From the NCBI GenBank assembly GCA_947459175.1, contig CANHCT010000007.1, forward strand, positions 1 through 47,139: a stretch of 47,139 bases of DNA. The letters run 5' to 3'. Position numbers and translations under genes: made by a program. A model generated the notes under the pieces. It did no database searches, was not told the origin of the DNA, and saw nothing but the letters and a program-made list of their open reading frames with translations. Below, in pieces: positions 1 through 7,022 of the stretch. This stretch comes from Hymenobacteraceae bacterium (lineage in GTDB: Bacteria > Bacteroidota > Bacteroidia > Cytophagales > Flexibacteraceae). Position 1 is the first letter of the stretch. Every line of letters begins with the position of its first letter.

Positions 1-332
1 AGCCGGAGGAGGCCCTCATAATTCCCCGGAAAGCGACCGGAGTATTCTTCGGCAATCCTTTTGGCAGTGGCATGAAGGTTCCGGGCCCGGGAGTAGTAAC
101 CGAGTCCCTGCCACACTTCCATTACCTCGTCCTGGCTGGCAGCAGCGAGGTCTTCAACAGAAGGAAACCGGGTTATAAACCTCTGATAATAAGCCATTCC
201 CTGTGCAACACGGGTCTGCTGGAGGATAACTTCTGAAAGCCAGATAAAATAAGGGTTCCGGGTTTTTCGCCAGGGCAAATCGCGGCAATTACCTGTATAC
301 CAGTTGATTATGCCTCCTGAGATGGGGTGCAA
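1..332 (-). CDS. mutY: A/G-specific adenine glycosylase MutY, N-terminal part (cut by window edge)
   Basis: MutY removes adenine mispaired with 8-oxoguanine or guanine in base excision repair. The reverse-strand translation contains the motif RDLPWRKTRNPYFIWLSEV, then LQQTRV, then VWQGLGYYSRARNL, all typical of the first 100 residues of MutY, including the catalytic-Glu helix of the HhH-GPD fold. The gene continues past base 1, so the Fe-S cluster and NUDIX-like C-terminal part are not visible. The start is unclear: no ATG lies in frame, a TTG at 330-332 is the nearest choice and another TTG lies at 363-365. It is divergent from the HU gene, and this mutY/HU pairing is familiar in Bacteroidetes genomes. 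The family call is firm; the start is not. Confidence 0.88.
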   Translation of the reverse strand, partial: MHPISGGIINWYTGNCRDLPWRKTRNPYFIWLSEVILQQTRVAQGMAYYQRFITRFPSVEDLAAASQDEVMEVWQGLGYYSRARNLHATAKRIAEEYSGRFPGNYEGLLR

Positions 333-410
333 GCGGTTGAATAATTTATTAAAATTGAAGTGCAAAGCTCTGAATTTGAGCTCAAAATTTTAAAATTAAA
401 AAACTGCCCT

Positions 411-418
411 TATTTTTG
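411..418 (+). promoter_or_regulatory. Bacteroidetes -7 promoter box (TATTTTTG) of the HU gene
   Basis: TATTTTTG is an exact match to the Bacteroidetes housekeeping -7 consensus TAnnTTTG and lies about 55 bases upstream of the GTG start of the HU gene. I see no convincing TTTG -33 box at the usual spacing of about 19-20 bases. The flanking DNA is very AT-rich. Confidence 0.55.
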
Positions 419-472
419 CGCTCCGAAAATTTTGATTTTTAACTATTTAAGTAACCTAAAAAGAATACTCCG

Positions 473-766
473 GTGACTAAAGCAGAAGTAATCTCTGAAA
501 TCGCTGCCAAGACAGGCATTGAAAAAGCTGATGTATCAGCTACCATTGAAAAGTTCTTCGAAGTTGTAAAAAGCTCGATGGCTTCAGGCGACAACATCTA
601 CGTTCGTGGATTTGGAAGCTTTGTGAACAAAAGGCGTGCAGAAAAAGTAGCACGGGACATCAGCAAGAACAAGGCCATAAAAATCCCGGCCCACTTTGTT
701 CCTTCTTTCAAACCCTCCAAGGAGTTTGTAAAGCAAATCAAAGAAAGCAAAAAGCTGAAGGCCTGA
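473..766 (+). CDS. HU/IHF family DNA-binding protein
   Basis: A 97-residue histone-like nucleoid protein. It bends and compacts DNA as a dimer. The sequence starts TKAEVISEIAAKTGIEKADV, has the helical dimerisation half, and then the DNA-binding arm region with VRGFGSFVNKRRA and a proline in the NKAIKIPAHFVPSFKPS stretch, as in HU. The length is normal for the family, with a short lysine-rich tail. The start codon is GTG (473-475); no upstream ATG is in frame and the family N-terminus fits this start. It lies 41 bases before the TPR gene and has its own TAnnTTTG promoter box upstream. Confidence 0.93.
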   Translation: MTKAEVISEIAAKTGIEKADVSATIEKFFEVVKSSMASGDNIYVRGFGSFVNKRRAEKVARDISKNKAIKIPAHFVPSFKPSKEFVKQIKESKKLKA

Positions 767-807
767 TTGTTTCAGAAGCCGCGGCCCAAAACTAAGGTTA
801 TCGAAAG

Positions 808-1635
808 ATGTCTGTAGTCAATCGAAATTTAGTTTTGGGCCTTGCTGTCTTCGCAGGGTTGGGTTTGCTCATATTTTTTCTGCCCAAAGCGGTAGTGAGC
901 ACAAGGCAAACCGCGGCCCGGGATACAGTAAAAACCGAAACCACCGGGTCCGGGGAAGACAAAAACCATGAAGCCGAACCGGCAGACATGGCCAAAATCG
1001 AGACCCTGAAGAAAGATTTGAGTGCTGCGGCGGGGAAAAAAGAAAAAACCACCCTCCTCGAGCAGCTGGGAGATGCCTACCTGAAATCAAACCGGTTCGA
1101 CAGTGCCGGGGCATATTTCGAAAAAGCAGCCCTTCTTTCTTCTGATTCCAAACTGATGTTTAAATCAGGAAATGCCTACTTCGAGGGAATCGCTTTTGCT
1201 GCACAGCCCTCCAAAGTAGACTTTTTGGCCCGTAAAACACGGGAAGTTTTGGAGAAACTGCCCACCGGCGACCCGCTCGCTGCAGAAGCACAGGCCCGCA
1301 TTGCTCTCACCTGGGTAAATTCAGAAGCCCCGATGAAGGGCATTTTGAAGTTGCGGGATCTGGCCGGCAAAAACCCGGAAAACGAGTTTATCGTCTATCA
1401 ATTGGGGTTATTGTCTTTCCAAAGCGGGCAGCACGACAAAGCGGTTTCAAGATTTGAAAAGGCGGCCCAAATTAATCCGGGAAATGTAAACACCTGGTTT
1501 TATTTGGCCCAGAGCCTGCAGCAAACCGGCAGGAAACAAGAGGCCTTAAGTGCAGCACAAAAAGGTTTGGCTTTGGCAAAAGAGGAAGACACAAAAGCCT
1601 CTTTTCAGGAGTTGATAAACCAATTGTCTCAGTAA
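808..1635 (+). CDS. membrane-anchored tetratricopeptide repeat protein
   Basis: A 275-residue protein with one N-terminal hydrophobic segment (about residues 8-26) followed by a charged linker and several TPR units; one reads AYLKSNRFDSAGAYFEKAALL and a clear pair lies at about residues 195-270 (VYQLGLLSFQSGQHDKAVSRFEKAA, WFYLAQSLQQTGRKQEALSAA). The likely topology is a short cytoplasmic N-terminus with the TPR part in the periplasm. TPR proteins act as binding scaffolds; the partner here cannot be told. It sits between HU and the COX24-like miniprotein/RNase G pair on the same strand. No enzyme motif is visible. Confidence 0.8.
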   Translation: MSVVNRNLVLGLAVFAGLGLLIFFLPKAVVSTRQTAARDTVKTETTGSGEDKNHEAEPADMAKIETLKKDLSAAAGKKEKTTLLEQLGDAYLKSNRFDSAGAYFEKAALLSSDSKLMFKSGNAYFEGIAFAAQPSKVDFLARKTREVLEKLPTGDPLAAEAQARIALTWVNSEAPMKGILKLRDLAGKNPENEFIVYQLGLLSFQSGQHDKAVSRFEKAAQINPGNVNTWFYLAQSLQQTGRKQEALSAAQKGLALAKEEDTKASFQELINQLSQ

Positions 1636-1664
1636 TTCATTCATTTTAAACAACATAAAAAATT

Positions 1665-1754
1665 ATGCCTTGCGGTAAAAAAAGAAAGCGGCACAAGATT
1701 GCCACCCACAAAAGGAAGAAGCGTCTTCGTAAGAATCGCCATAAGAAAAAATAA
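1665..1754 (+). CDS. COX24/AURKAIP1-like basic miniprotein (29 aa)
   Basis: A tiny ORF of 29 codons, ATG at 1665 and TAA at 1752-1754. The product is almost entirely basic, with the core RKRHKIATHKRKKRLRKNRH. This matches the short conserved AURKAIP1/COX24 C-terminal domain proteins that Bacteroidetes genomes often carry just upstream of RNase G. The related mitochondrial protein is a component of the small ribosomal subunit, so a ribosome-bound role is a reasonable inference but is not shown here. An A-rich stretch precedes the ATG and no Shine-Dalgarno site is seen. It lies 33 bases ahead of rng, likely in the same transcript. It is easily missed because of its size. Confidence 0.82.
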   Translation: MPCGKKRKRHKIATHKRKKRLRKNRHKKK

Positions 1755-1787
1755 TTTTCTCATTTTTTAATTTAAACACTTGATACC

Positions 1788-3347
1788 TTGAGTAATGAAC
1801 TTCTGATTGGTTCAGCTCCCAAAGGTTATCGGATTGCGCTACTCCAGGATTCACGCCTTGCAGAATTTCATTATGAGCAAGGCTCTTCCGGTTTCGTAGT
1901 AGGCGAGGTATATCTGGGCGTGGTAAAAAAAGTTTCTCCCGGACTCAACGCTGCTTTTGTGGATGTTGGGTACGAGAAGGATGCTTTTTTGCATTACCTG
2001 GACCTTGGCCCGCAAGTAAAATCGCTCGTTAAATTTACGAAATCCATTCAGACTCAGAAGAATGCTTCGTACAAACTGAGTAATTTAAAAAACGAACCCG
2101 ACATTGACAAACTGGGCAAAATAGACCAGGTTTTGACCAAAGGGCAGCAGATACTAGTGCAGGTGGCCAAAGAGCCCATCTCCAGCAAAGGCCCCCGGCT
2201 GACCTGCGAAATTTCGCTGCCCGGCAGGTATGTGGTTTTGGTTCCTTTTTCCAATGCCATCAGCATCTCCAAAAAGATTGTTGAAAAAGAGGAAAAGCAA
2301 AGACTGATAAAAATCATTCAGTCAAAAAAGCCGAATAATTTCGGTGTCATCATCCGGACGGTGGCCGCCCACAAGGATACCGAGGAGATTGAAAAAGACC
2401 TCAGGACCCTGATAAACAACTGGGAAGAAGGCATGAAAAATCTTCGGATTGCCAACCCCAGAGACAAAGTCATCGGTGAAATGAGCAAGGCCTCTGCCCT
2501 GCTTCGGGATGTGCTGAATGAAAATTTTGATTCCATCACGGTAGATTCCAAAGAAATCTACGATGAAATCAGGAGCTACATCATGTCGGTAGAGCCGGAC
2601 AAGGAAAAGCTTGTAAAGCTGTACCAAGGCAAGGCCAAGTTGTTTGAGGCCCGCAACATTGAAAAACAGCTCAAGCTATCGTTTGGCAAAACAGTGAGCC
2701 TGCCCAGCGGCGGTTATCTGGTGATAGAGCACACCGAGGCCCTGCATGTGATTGATGTGAACAGCGGCAGCTCGGCCAATAAAGCCGACAACGAAAACCA
2801 GGAAACCACCGCCCTGAATGTAAACAAGGAAGCGGTAAAGGAAATTGCCCGTCAGCTGCGGCTTCGGGATTTGGGCGGCATCATCTGCATCGATTTCATC
2901 GACATGAAAAACCTGGACAACCGGAAGGTGATCTACGATGCGATGAAAGATGAAATGGAACAGGACAGGGCCAAGCATACCGTTCTGCCACTTTCCAAAT
3001 TCGGGCTGATGCAGATTACCCGTCAAAGGGTAAGGCCGGATATCGCCATCAGCACCCAGGAAACTTGCCCCACCTGCAATGGTTCGGGCTCCATCTCCTC
3101 GAGTTTAAATATCGTGGAGACCATTGAGCAAAACCTGGATTTTGTGATGCGGAAGCAAAATGAAGGCAGCATCACCCTTTCGGTACATCCGTATTTGTAT
3201 GCCTACTTTACAGAGGGCATGGTGTCCAAAAGAATGAACTGGTTTTTCAAATTCAGGAAATGGATTAATCTGGAAAAAGACAGCTCGCTGGGCATTTTGG
3301 ATTACCATTTTAAAAACAAAGCCGGAGAAGAGATAGAACTGGAGTAG
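1788..3347 (+). CDS. rng: ribonuclease E/G family endoribonuclease
   Basis: A 519-residue RNase G-type enzyme that cuts single-stranded RNA in rRNA maturation and mRNA decay. The N-terminal part has the S1-type fold (GEVYLGVVKKVSPGLNAAFV). Two candidate metal-binding aspartates are D323 in HVIDVNSGS and D369 in IICIDFIDM. The zinc-link motif CPTC lies at residues 427-430. The length fits RNase G rather than RNase E, which has a long scaffold tail. The start is TTG (1788-1790); the first ATG nearby is out of frame and the N-terminus SNELLIGS fits the Bacteroidetes family. The gene ends just ahead of a clear intrinsic terminator. Confidence 0.93.
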   Translation: MSNELLIGSAPKGYRIALLQDSRLAEFHYEQGSSGFVVGEVYLGVVKKVSPGLNAAFVDVGYEKDAFLHYLDLGPQVKSLVKFTKSIQTQKNASYKLSNLKNEPDIDKLGKIDQVLTKGQQILVQVAKEPISSKGPRLTCEISLPGRYVVLVPFSNAISISKKIVEKEEKQRLIKIIQSKKPNNFGVIIRTVAAHKDTEEIEKDLRTLINNWEEGMKNLRIANPRDKVIGEMSKASALLRDVLNENFDSITVDSKEIYDEIRSYIMSVEPDKEKLVKLYQGKAKLFEARNIEKQLKLSFGKTVSLPSGGYLVIEHTEALHVIDVNSGSSANKADNENQETTALNVNKEAVKEIARQLRLRDLGGIICIDFIDMKNLDNRKVIYDAMKDEMEQDRAKHTVLPLSKFGLMQITRQRVRPDIAISTQETCPTCNGSGSISSSLNIVETIEQNLDFVMRKQNEGSITLSVHPYLYAYFTEGMVSKRMNWFFKFRKWINLEKDSSLGILDYHFKNKAGEEIELE

Positions 3348-3372
3348 CAACCGAATTTCTCTTTGGGACTGC

Positions 3373-3413
3373 AAAAACCCCGGGCCGGGAAGGTCCGGGG
3401 TTTTTCTTTTTTT
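3373..3413 (+). terminator. rho-independent terminator after rng
   Basis: An 11-base inverted repeat, AAAAACCCCGG at 3373-3383 and CCGGGGTTTTT at 3395-3405, with an 11-base loop and a T-rich tail (TCTTTTTTTT). It lies 25 bases after the rng stop codon. Confidence 0.88.
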
Positions 3414-3453
3414 TCTCGGTCAGGCGAAGCATTTTGCCGAAAAATTCAGAGAC

Positions 3454-4413
3454 ATGAACTTTGAAAACAACCGCATCTGCCAACTTTTTGGCATTCAATA
3501 TCCCATTGTGCAGGGGGGCATGGTTTGGTGTTCGGGATGGAGGCTGGCTTCGGCCGTTTCCAATTCAGGCGGTTTGGGCATCATCGGGGCGGGCTCCATG
3601 TATCCGGAGGTGTTCCGGGAACACATTCAAAAGTGTAAAGCGGCAACCAACAAGCCGTTTGGTGTCAATATACCCCTCCTGTATTCCGATATCGAAGAGT
3701 TAATTTCCATCCTTGAGGAAGAAAAAATCAAAATTGTATTCACCTCGGCCGGCAATCCCAAAACATGGACACCCGTCCTGAAGAAAATGGGTTGTACGGT
3801 GGTGCATGTGGTGGCGAGCAGGAAGTTTGCCCAAAAAGCGGAAGAAGCCGGAGTAGACGCCCTGGTAGCCGAGGGTTTTGAAGCTGGCGGACACAACGGC
3901 AGAGAAGAAATTACCACTTTCAATCTGATTCCGTCCATACGGCAAATCAGCAGGTTGCCGTTAATTGCTGCAGGTGGTGTGTTTTGCGGCGCTTCTGTTT
4001 TGGGGGCTATGGCCTTGGGGGCAGAAGGCGTTCAAATCGGGACCTTGTTTGCTGTGAGTGAAGAATCTTCGGCCCATGCGGTGTACAAAAAAATGGTACT
4101 GGATTCTCAGGAAGGAGATACCAAGCTGATGCTGAAGGCCCTGCATCCGGTGCGGTTGCTGCGGAGTCCCTTTTTTGATGCGGTGGAAAAAGCAGAAAGT
4201 GCGGGTGCAAGCGTTGAAGAACTAAAAACCCTGTTGGGCAGGGCAAGGGCAAAACGAGGTATTTTTGAAGGCAATGTGGAAGAGGGAGAATTTGAAGTGG
4301 GGCAGGCCGCTGCCTATCTGGACGAAGTAAAACCTGTGGCTGTTATCATGAAAAACCTTTTGCGGGAGATGGAAGAAGCCAAACGGCATCTGATGGAGCA
4401 AACGGGGGTGTAG
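3454..4413 (+). CDS. nitronate monooxygenase / FabK-like FMN enzyme
   Basis: A 319-residue TIM-barrel flavoprotein of the 2-nitropropane dioxygenase/FabK superfamily. The N-terminus reads FGIQYPIVQGGMVWCSGW followed by SNSGGLGIIGAGS, a typical FMN-binding start. Further on are EGFEAGGHNG and PLIAAGGV, then ALGAEGVQIGTLF, the phosphate-binding end of the barrel. Members either oxidise nitronates or reduce enoyl-ACP (FabK). The GGHNG motif holds the conserved histidine seen in both groups, so the sequence alone does not settle the substrate. It stands alone between the rng terminator and a tRNA gene. Confidence 0.82.
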   Translation: MNFENNRICQLFGIQYPIVQGGMVWCSGWRLASAVSNSGGLGIIGAGSMYPEVFREHIQKCKAATNKPFGVNIPLLYSDIEELISILEEEKIKIVFTSAGNPKTWTPVLKKMGCTVVHVVASRKFAQKAEEAGVDALVAEGFEAGGHNGREEITTFNLIPSIRQISRLPLIAAGGVFCGASVLGAMALGAEGVQIGTLFAVSEESSAHAVYKKMVLDSQEGDTKLMLKALHPVRLLRSPFFDAVEKAESAGASVEELKTLLGRARAKRGIFEGNVEEGEFEVGQAAAYLDEVKPVAVIMKNLLREMEEAKRHLMEQTGV

Positions 4414-4424
4414 AGGGTATAAAA

Positions 4425-4463
4425 TCAGGAAACAGGACCGAAAGCGGCCATTTCTATTCCTGA
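4425..4463 (+). other. inverted repeat after the flavoenzyme gene
   Basis: TCAGGAA (4425-4431) pairs with TTCCTGA (4457-4463) across a 25-base loop. A run of A and T follows at 4472-4484. It may be a weak terminator for the upstream gene, but the stem is short and the tail is A-rich first, so this is tentative. Confidence 0.3.
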
Positions 4464-4525
4464 AAGCCGGTAAAAAAAAATTTTCACCATTTTGGCAGGA
4501 GATCGTATCGGTATTAAAATTTGAT

Positions 4526-4533
4526 TACTTTTG
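4526..4533 (+). promoter_or_regulatory. -7 promoter box (TACTTTTG) of tRNA-Arg
   Basis: TACTTTTG is an exact TAnnTTTG match ending 10 bases before the first base of the tRNA, a fitting distance for transcription to begin at or just before the tRNA. No clear -33 TTTG box is seen at 19-20 bases. Confidence 0.6.
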
Positions 4534-4543
4534 CAGAAGAAAA

Positions 4544-4617
4544 GGTCCCGTAGCTTAATTGGATAGAGCATCTGACTACGGATCAGAAGGTTAGGAGTTC
4601 GACTCTCTTCGGGATCA
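4544..4617 (+). tRNA. tRNA-Arg (anticodon ACG)
   Basis: A full cloverleaf of 74 bases. The acceptor arms are GGTCCCG and CGGGATC (one G-T pair). The D arm contains GCTT...GAGC. The anticodon stem TCTGA/TCAGA holds the loop CTACGGA with anticodon ACG, which reads CGN arginine codons after A34 deamination. The T arm is AGGAG/CTCTT with loop TTCGACT. The CCA end is not encoded. Edges are taken from the acceptor stem and discriminator base A. Confidence 0.95.
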
Positions 4618-4661
4618 CAAAAACGAAAACATTTTTATCCGCAACACTATAAGGAAGCACC

Positions 4662-4721
4662 TCTACATTAAAGTAGATTAATTATGACTTGAAATTTTAC
4701 GTTTTATCATTTAAGCGTAAA
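4662..4721 (+). promoter_or_regulatory. two inverted repeats ahead of the sigma factor gene
   Basis: TCTAC-N6-GTAGA (4662-4677) and TTTACG-N14-CGTAAA (4696-4721) lie between the tRNA and the sigma factor ATG at 4726, the second ending four bases before the start codon. They could be operator sites or mRNA hairpins acting on translation. The arms are only 5-6 bases in AT-rich DNA, so chance is possible. Confidence 0.3.
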
Positions 4722-4725
4722 TTCA

Positions 4726-5328
4726 ATGAAAACGAAGCATGCTTCCACCGACTCTGAACTGATAGAGTCTTTCTTTAATGAAGATTTCAAATCTTTTGAA
4801 ATTCTGGTAAAACGGTACCAATCCCGTGTGTACACAACGGCTATGCTGGTGGTGAGAGACCGTTATGCAGCAGAAGACATTGTGCAGGATACCTTTCTGA
4901 AATTTTATCAGGTTTTGGCTGAAAACCGCTATGTTCACCATGAAAAGACAGGCGCTTATCTGGTGCGAATTTCCCACAATCTGGCCATAGATCATGTGCG
5001 CCGGCAGAGCCGCAATCCCATCATCACCAATGTGGACGGAAAAAATATTTTCGACTTTTTAAATATCGGAAAGGAAATCTCGTTTGATGATTTTGACAAA
5101 GACAAAAGAAAAGAACAACTGAAGTGGGCCATTTCCCAACTGCCTGAAAGAGAGCGGGAAATCCTGATGCTTCGCTATTTTGCCGGTATGAAATTCAAGG
5201 AAATCTCTGAGTTTACCGATGTGAATATGAACACTTGCTTAGGCCTGATGAGGTCGGCTGTGAAGCATTTGAAAAAATATCTGCTGCCAAAAGAAAAAGT
5301 TTATGACAAAAACCTTTACCCAACATGA
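4726..5328 (+). CDS. ECF-type RNA polymerase sigma factor
   Basis: A 200-residue sigma-70 family protein with region 2 (AAEDIVQDTFLKFYQ, the core-binding and -10 recognition segment) and region 4 (LPEREREILMLRYFAGMKFK then EISEFTDVNMNTCLGLMRSA, a helix-turn-helix that reads the -35-like element). There is no region 1 or 3, so it belongs to the ECF group. It directs transcription of a specific regulon, which cannot be deduced here. The downstream ORF starts inside its last codons, which suggests coupled translation. The C-terminal region ends soon after the HTH, as is usual. Confidence 0.9.
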   Translation: MKTKHASTDSELIESFFNEDFKSFEILVKRYQSRVYTTAMLVVRDRYAAEDIVQDTFLKFYQVLAENRYVHHEKTGAYLVRISHNLAIDHVRRQSRNPIITNVDGKNIFDFLNIGKEISFDDFDKDKRKEQLKWAISQLPEREREILMLRYFAGMKFKEISEFTDVNMNTCLGLMRSAVKHLKKYLLPKEKVYDKNLYPT

Positions 5329-5545
5329 TATCCTGAAAGCCCAAAGCGGCGAATTGCCCGCCGGAGAACAGGCCTTTCTGGAAAGTATTCTGCCTGAGTC
5401 AATTGAATTGGAATCGTTTCGCGATTCTGCCGAACAGCTGAAGTCGGAAATGGAAAACCTGCTTTGCGAGCCGGGGGTAAAGCCTCTTGAAAACATCATG
5501 GCCTTTGTAAAAAAGGACATGGAAATTCGCCGGCTGCGGGTCTGA
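5303..5545 (+). CDS. small acidic protein coupled to the sigma factor, unknown function
   Basis: An 80-residue ORF whose ATG lies 26 bases inside the 3' end of the sigma factor gene, a layout typical of sigma/anti-sigma pairs. The product is soluble and mostly helical, with a short acidic stretch (FLESILPESIELESFRDSAE) and a basic end (KKDMEIRRLRV). It has no zinc-binding HxxxCxxC motif and no membrane helix, so it does not look like a standard anti-sigma factor. A regulatory role is inferred only from position. I do not recognise a family. Confidence 0.6.
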   Translation: MTKTFTQHDILKAQSGELPAGEQAFLESILPESIELESFRDSAEQLKSEMENLLCEPGVKPLENIMAFVKKDMEIRRLRV

Positions 5546-5614
5546 AACCTCGCCTGCATGGAGATGCCGTTTGGCAAATTTTAATCAAATCGCTTGTCTC
5601 CGAAGGTTTGTGCA

Positions 5615-5622
5615 TATCTTTG
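5615..5622 (+). promoter_or_regulatory. -7 promoter box (TATCTTTG) of the PSP1-protein gene
   Basis: TATCTTTG matches TAnnTTTG exactly and lies 47 bases before the ATG at 5670. A CTTG at 5593-5596 stands 18 bases upstream and could be a -33 box with one mismatch to TTTG. Confidence 0.55.
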
Positions 5623-5669
5623 GGGTTCGGGCCTGATTGGCCTTTTCGATTTTAATTTACAGATAATCA

Positions 5670-6860
5670 ATGGGTTGTGGTTCGTGTTCTGGCGGTTCTT
5701 GCTCAACAAAATCCAAGGGCGGTAATTCCGGCGGAGGCTGCAGTGGTGGTTGCAGCAGCGGTTCATGCAACATTTTGGGCTCTACCGACTGGCTGGGCGA
5801 TATTTTTGATTGGGTAAACCAACCGTACCGAAATTTGGTGGAGGTTCGGTTTAAGGCCGGCCGCAAAGAATTTTTTATCAACAAGACAGGGAAAAGGCTA
5901 TACACCGGTGACGGAGTGATGGTAGAAACAGGGGCAGGATATCACCTGGGCTTTGTTTCCCTGCAAGGCGAGATGGCCCACCTTCAGCTGAAAAAGAAAT
6001 CGCCCGGTCTGGCCAAAGAAGAGCTGCGTTCGATTGTAAGAACGGCCACCGACAAAGATTTTGAAAAATACGAGGAAAACCGCAATCGGGAACTTGGCTG
6101 TGTGTACCGTACGCGTCAGATTATCACCACATTAAAACTGCCGATGAAGCTATCTGATGTAGAGTTTCAGGCAGATGGCACGAAGGCCACCTTTTTTTAT
6201 TCTGCCGAAGAAAGGGTAGATTTCAGAGAGCTGATCAAAATGCTGGGCAGCGAATTTAAAATAAGGGTAGAAATGCGGCAAATCAGCTTGCGGCAGGAGG
6301 CCGGGAGGCTGGGAGGCATCGGCACCTGCGGCCGGGAACTGTGCTGTTCTACCTGGCTTACCGATTTCAAGGGTGTGGCCACTTCGGCAGCCCGTTATCA
6401 GAACCTGTCGCTCAATCCAACAAAACTTTCGGGGCAGTGCGGTCGACTGAAATGTTGTCTGAATTACGAATTGGAAACCTACCTGACAGAGTTAAAAGAT
6501 ATTCCCAAAGTAGAACGGGACTTGCAAACTCAAAAAGGCAATGCCCGGCTTCAGAAAACGGATATTTTCCGTAAACTGATGTGGTTTGCCTATGGCGGCG
6601 ATGAAAGCAATTGGTACAAAATGGACATTGCCAGGGTAAATCAGATTTTGGAAATGAACAAAAAGGGTCAGAAACCTCAGGCCCTCACCGAAGACGAAGA
6701 AGTGGCCATAGCCGAAGCCGAAACGGAGGTAAAAAATGAAGATTTGATTGCTCTGGATAAAAAATATTCGAAAAAGAAAAAGAAGAAAAAGAAGAGACCC
6801 GGACAGGGCCCAAGGCCGGGAGGAGGAGGCAATCCCTCAGCAGCTCAGGCAAAGGCCTGA
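5670..6860 (+). CDS. PSP1-domain protein, RicT/YaaT family
   Basis: A 396-residue protein. The centre is a PSP1 C-terminal domain with two cysteine motifs, CGRELCC (220-226) and CGRLKCC (257-263), as in Bacillus RicT (YaaT), which acts with RicA and RicF in Fe-S cluster binding and RNase Y control. RNase Y has not been seen in this window, so the partner here is unknown. The N-terminus is a glycine/serine-rich leader with six cysteines (positions 3, 6, 11, 24, 28 and 33). The C-terminus is a lysine run followed by a Gly/Pro-rich tail. Both low-complexity ends are extra to the core family. The stop codon lies inside the following terminator hairpin. Confidence 0.85.
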   Translation: MGCGSCSGGSCSTKSKGGNSGGGCSGGCSSGSCNILGSTDWLGDIFDWVNQPYRNLVEVRFKAGRKEFFINKTGKRLYTGDGVMVETGAGYHLGFVSLQGEMAHLQLKKKSPGLAKEELRSIVRTATDKDFEKYEENRNRELGCVYRTRQIITTLKLPMKLSDVEFQADGTKATFFYSAEERVDFRELIKMLGSEFKIRVEMRQISLRQEAGRLGGIGTCGRELCCSTWLTDFKGVATSAARYQNLSLNPTKLSGQCGRLKCCLNYELETYLTELKDIPKVERDLQTQKGNARLQKTDIFRKLMWFAYGGDESNWYKMDIARVNQILEMNKKGQKPQALTEDEEVAIAEAETEVKNEDLIALDKKYSKKKKKKKKRPGQGPRPGGGGNPSAAQAKA

Positions 6861-6867
6861 GTTTTTT
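6844..6867 (+). terminator. rho-independent terminator overlapping the stop codon
   Basis: A perfect 7-base stem, CTCAGGC (6844-6850) with GCCTGAG (6855-6861), loop AAAG, followed by six T. The TGA stop codon of the PSP1-protein gene (6858-6860) is in the 3' arm, so the hairpin is shared with the last sense codons. Confidence 0.88.
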
Positions 6868-6995
6868 CTCGGACAATCCAGGGATGTTCTTAATTCCAAA
6901 ATGCAGGAACCGTTTTTCGGGATTGGACTGAGTTCTATTTAAAATTCTGGTAATCAATTTTTTACCGAGAATTATTAGAACTCCGTTTTTACCTT

Positions 6996-7003
6996 TATTT
7001 TTG
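6996..7003 (+). promoter_or_regulatory. -7 promoter box (TATTTTTG) of the polysaccharide locus
   Basis: TATTTTTG is an exact TAnnTTTG match, 19 bases before the GTG start of the Wzz/BY-kinase gene. It would make a very short leader. It is the only exact box seen ahead of the run of polysaccharide genes from 7.0 to 17.1 kb, so these may form one long transcript. Confidence 0.5.
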
Positions 7004-7022
7004 CAGCCCGTTTTGTATCTTA

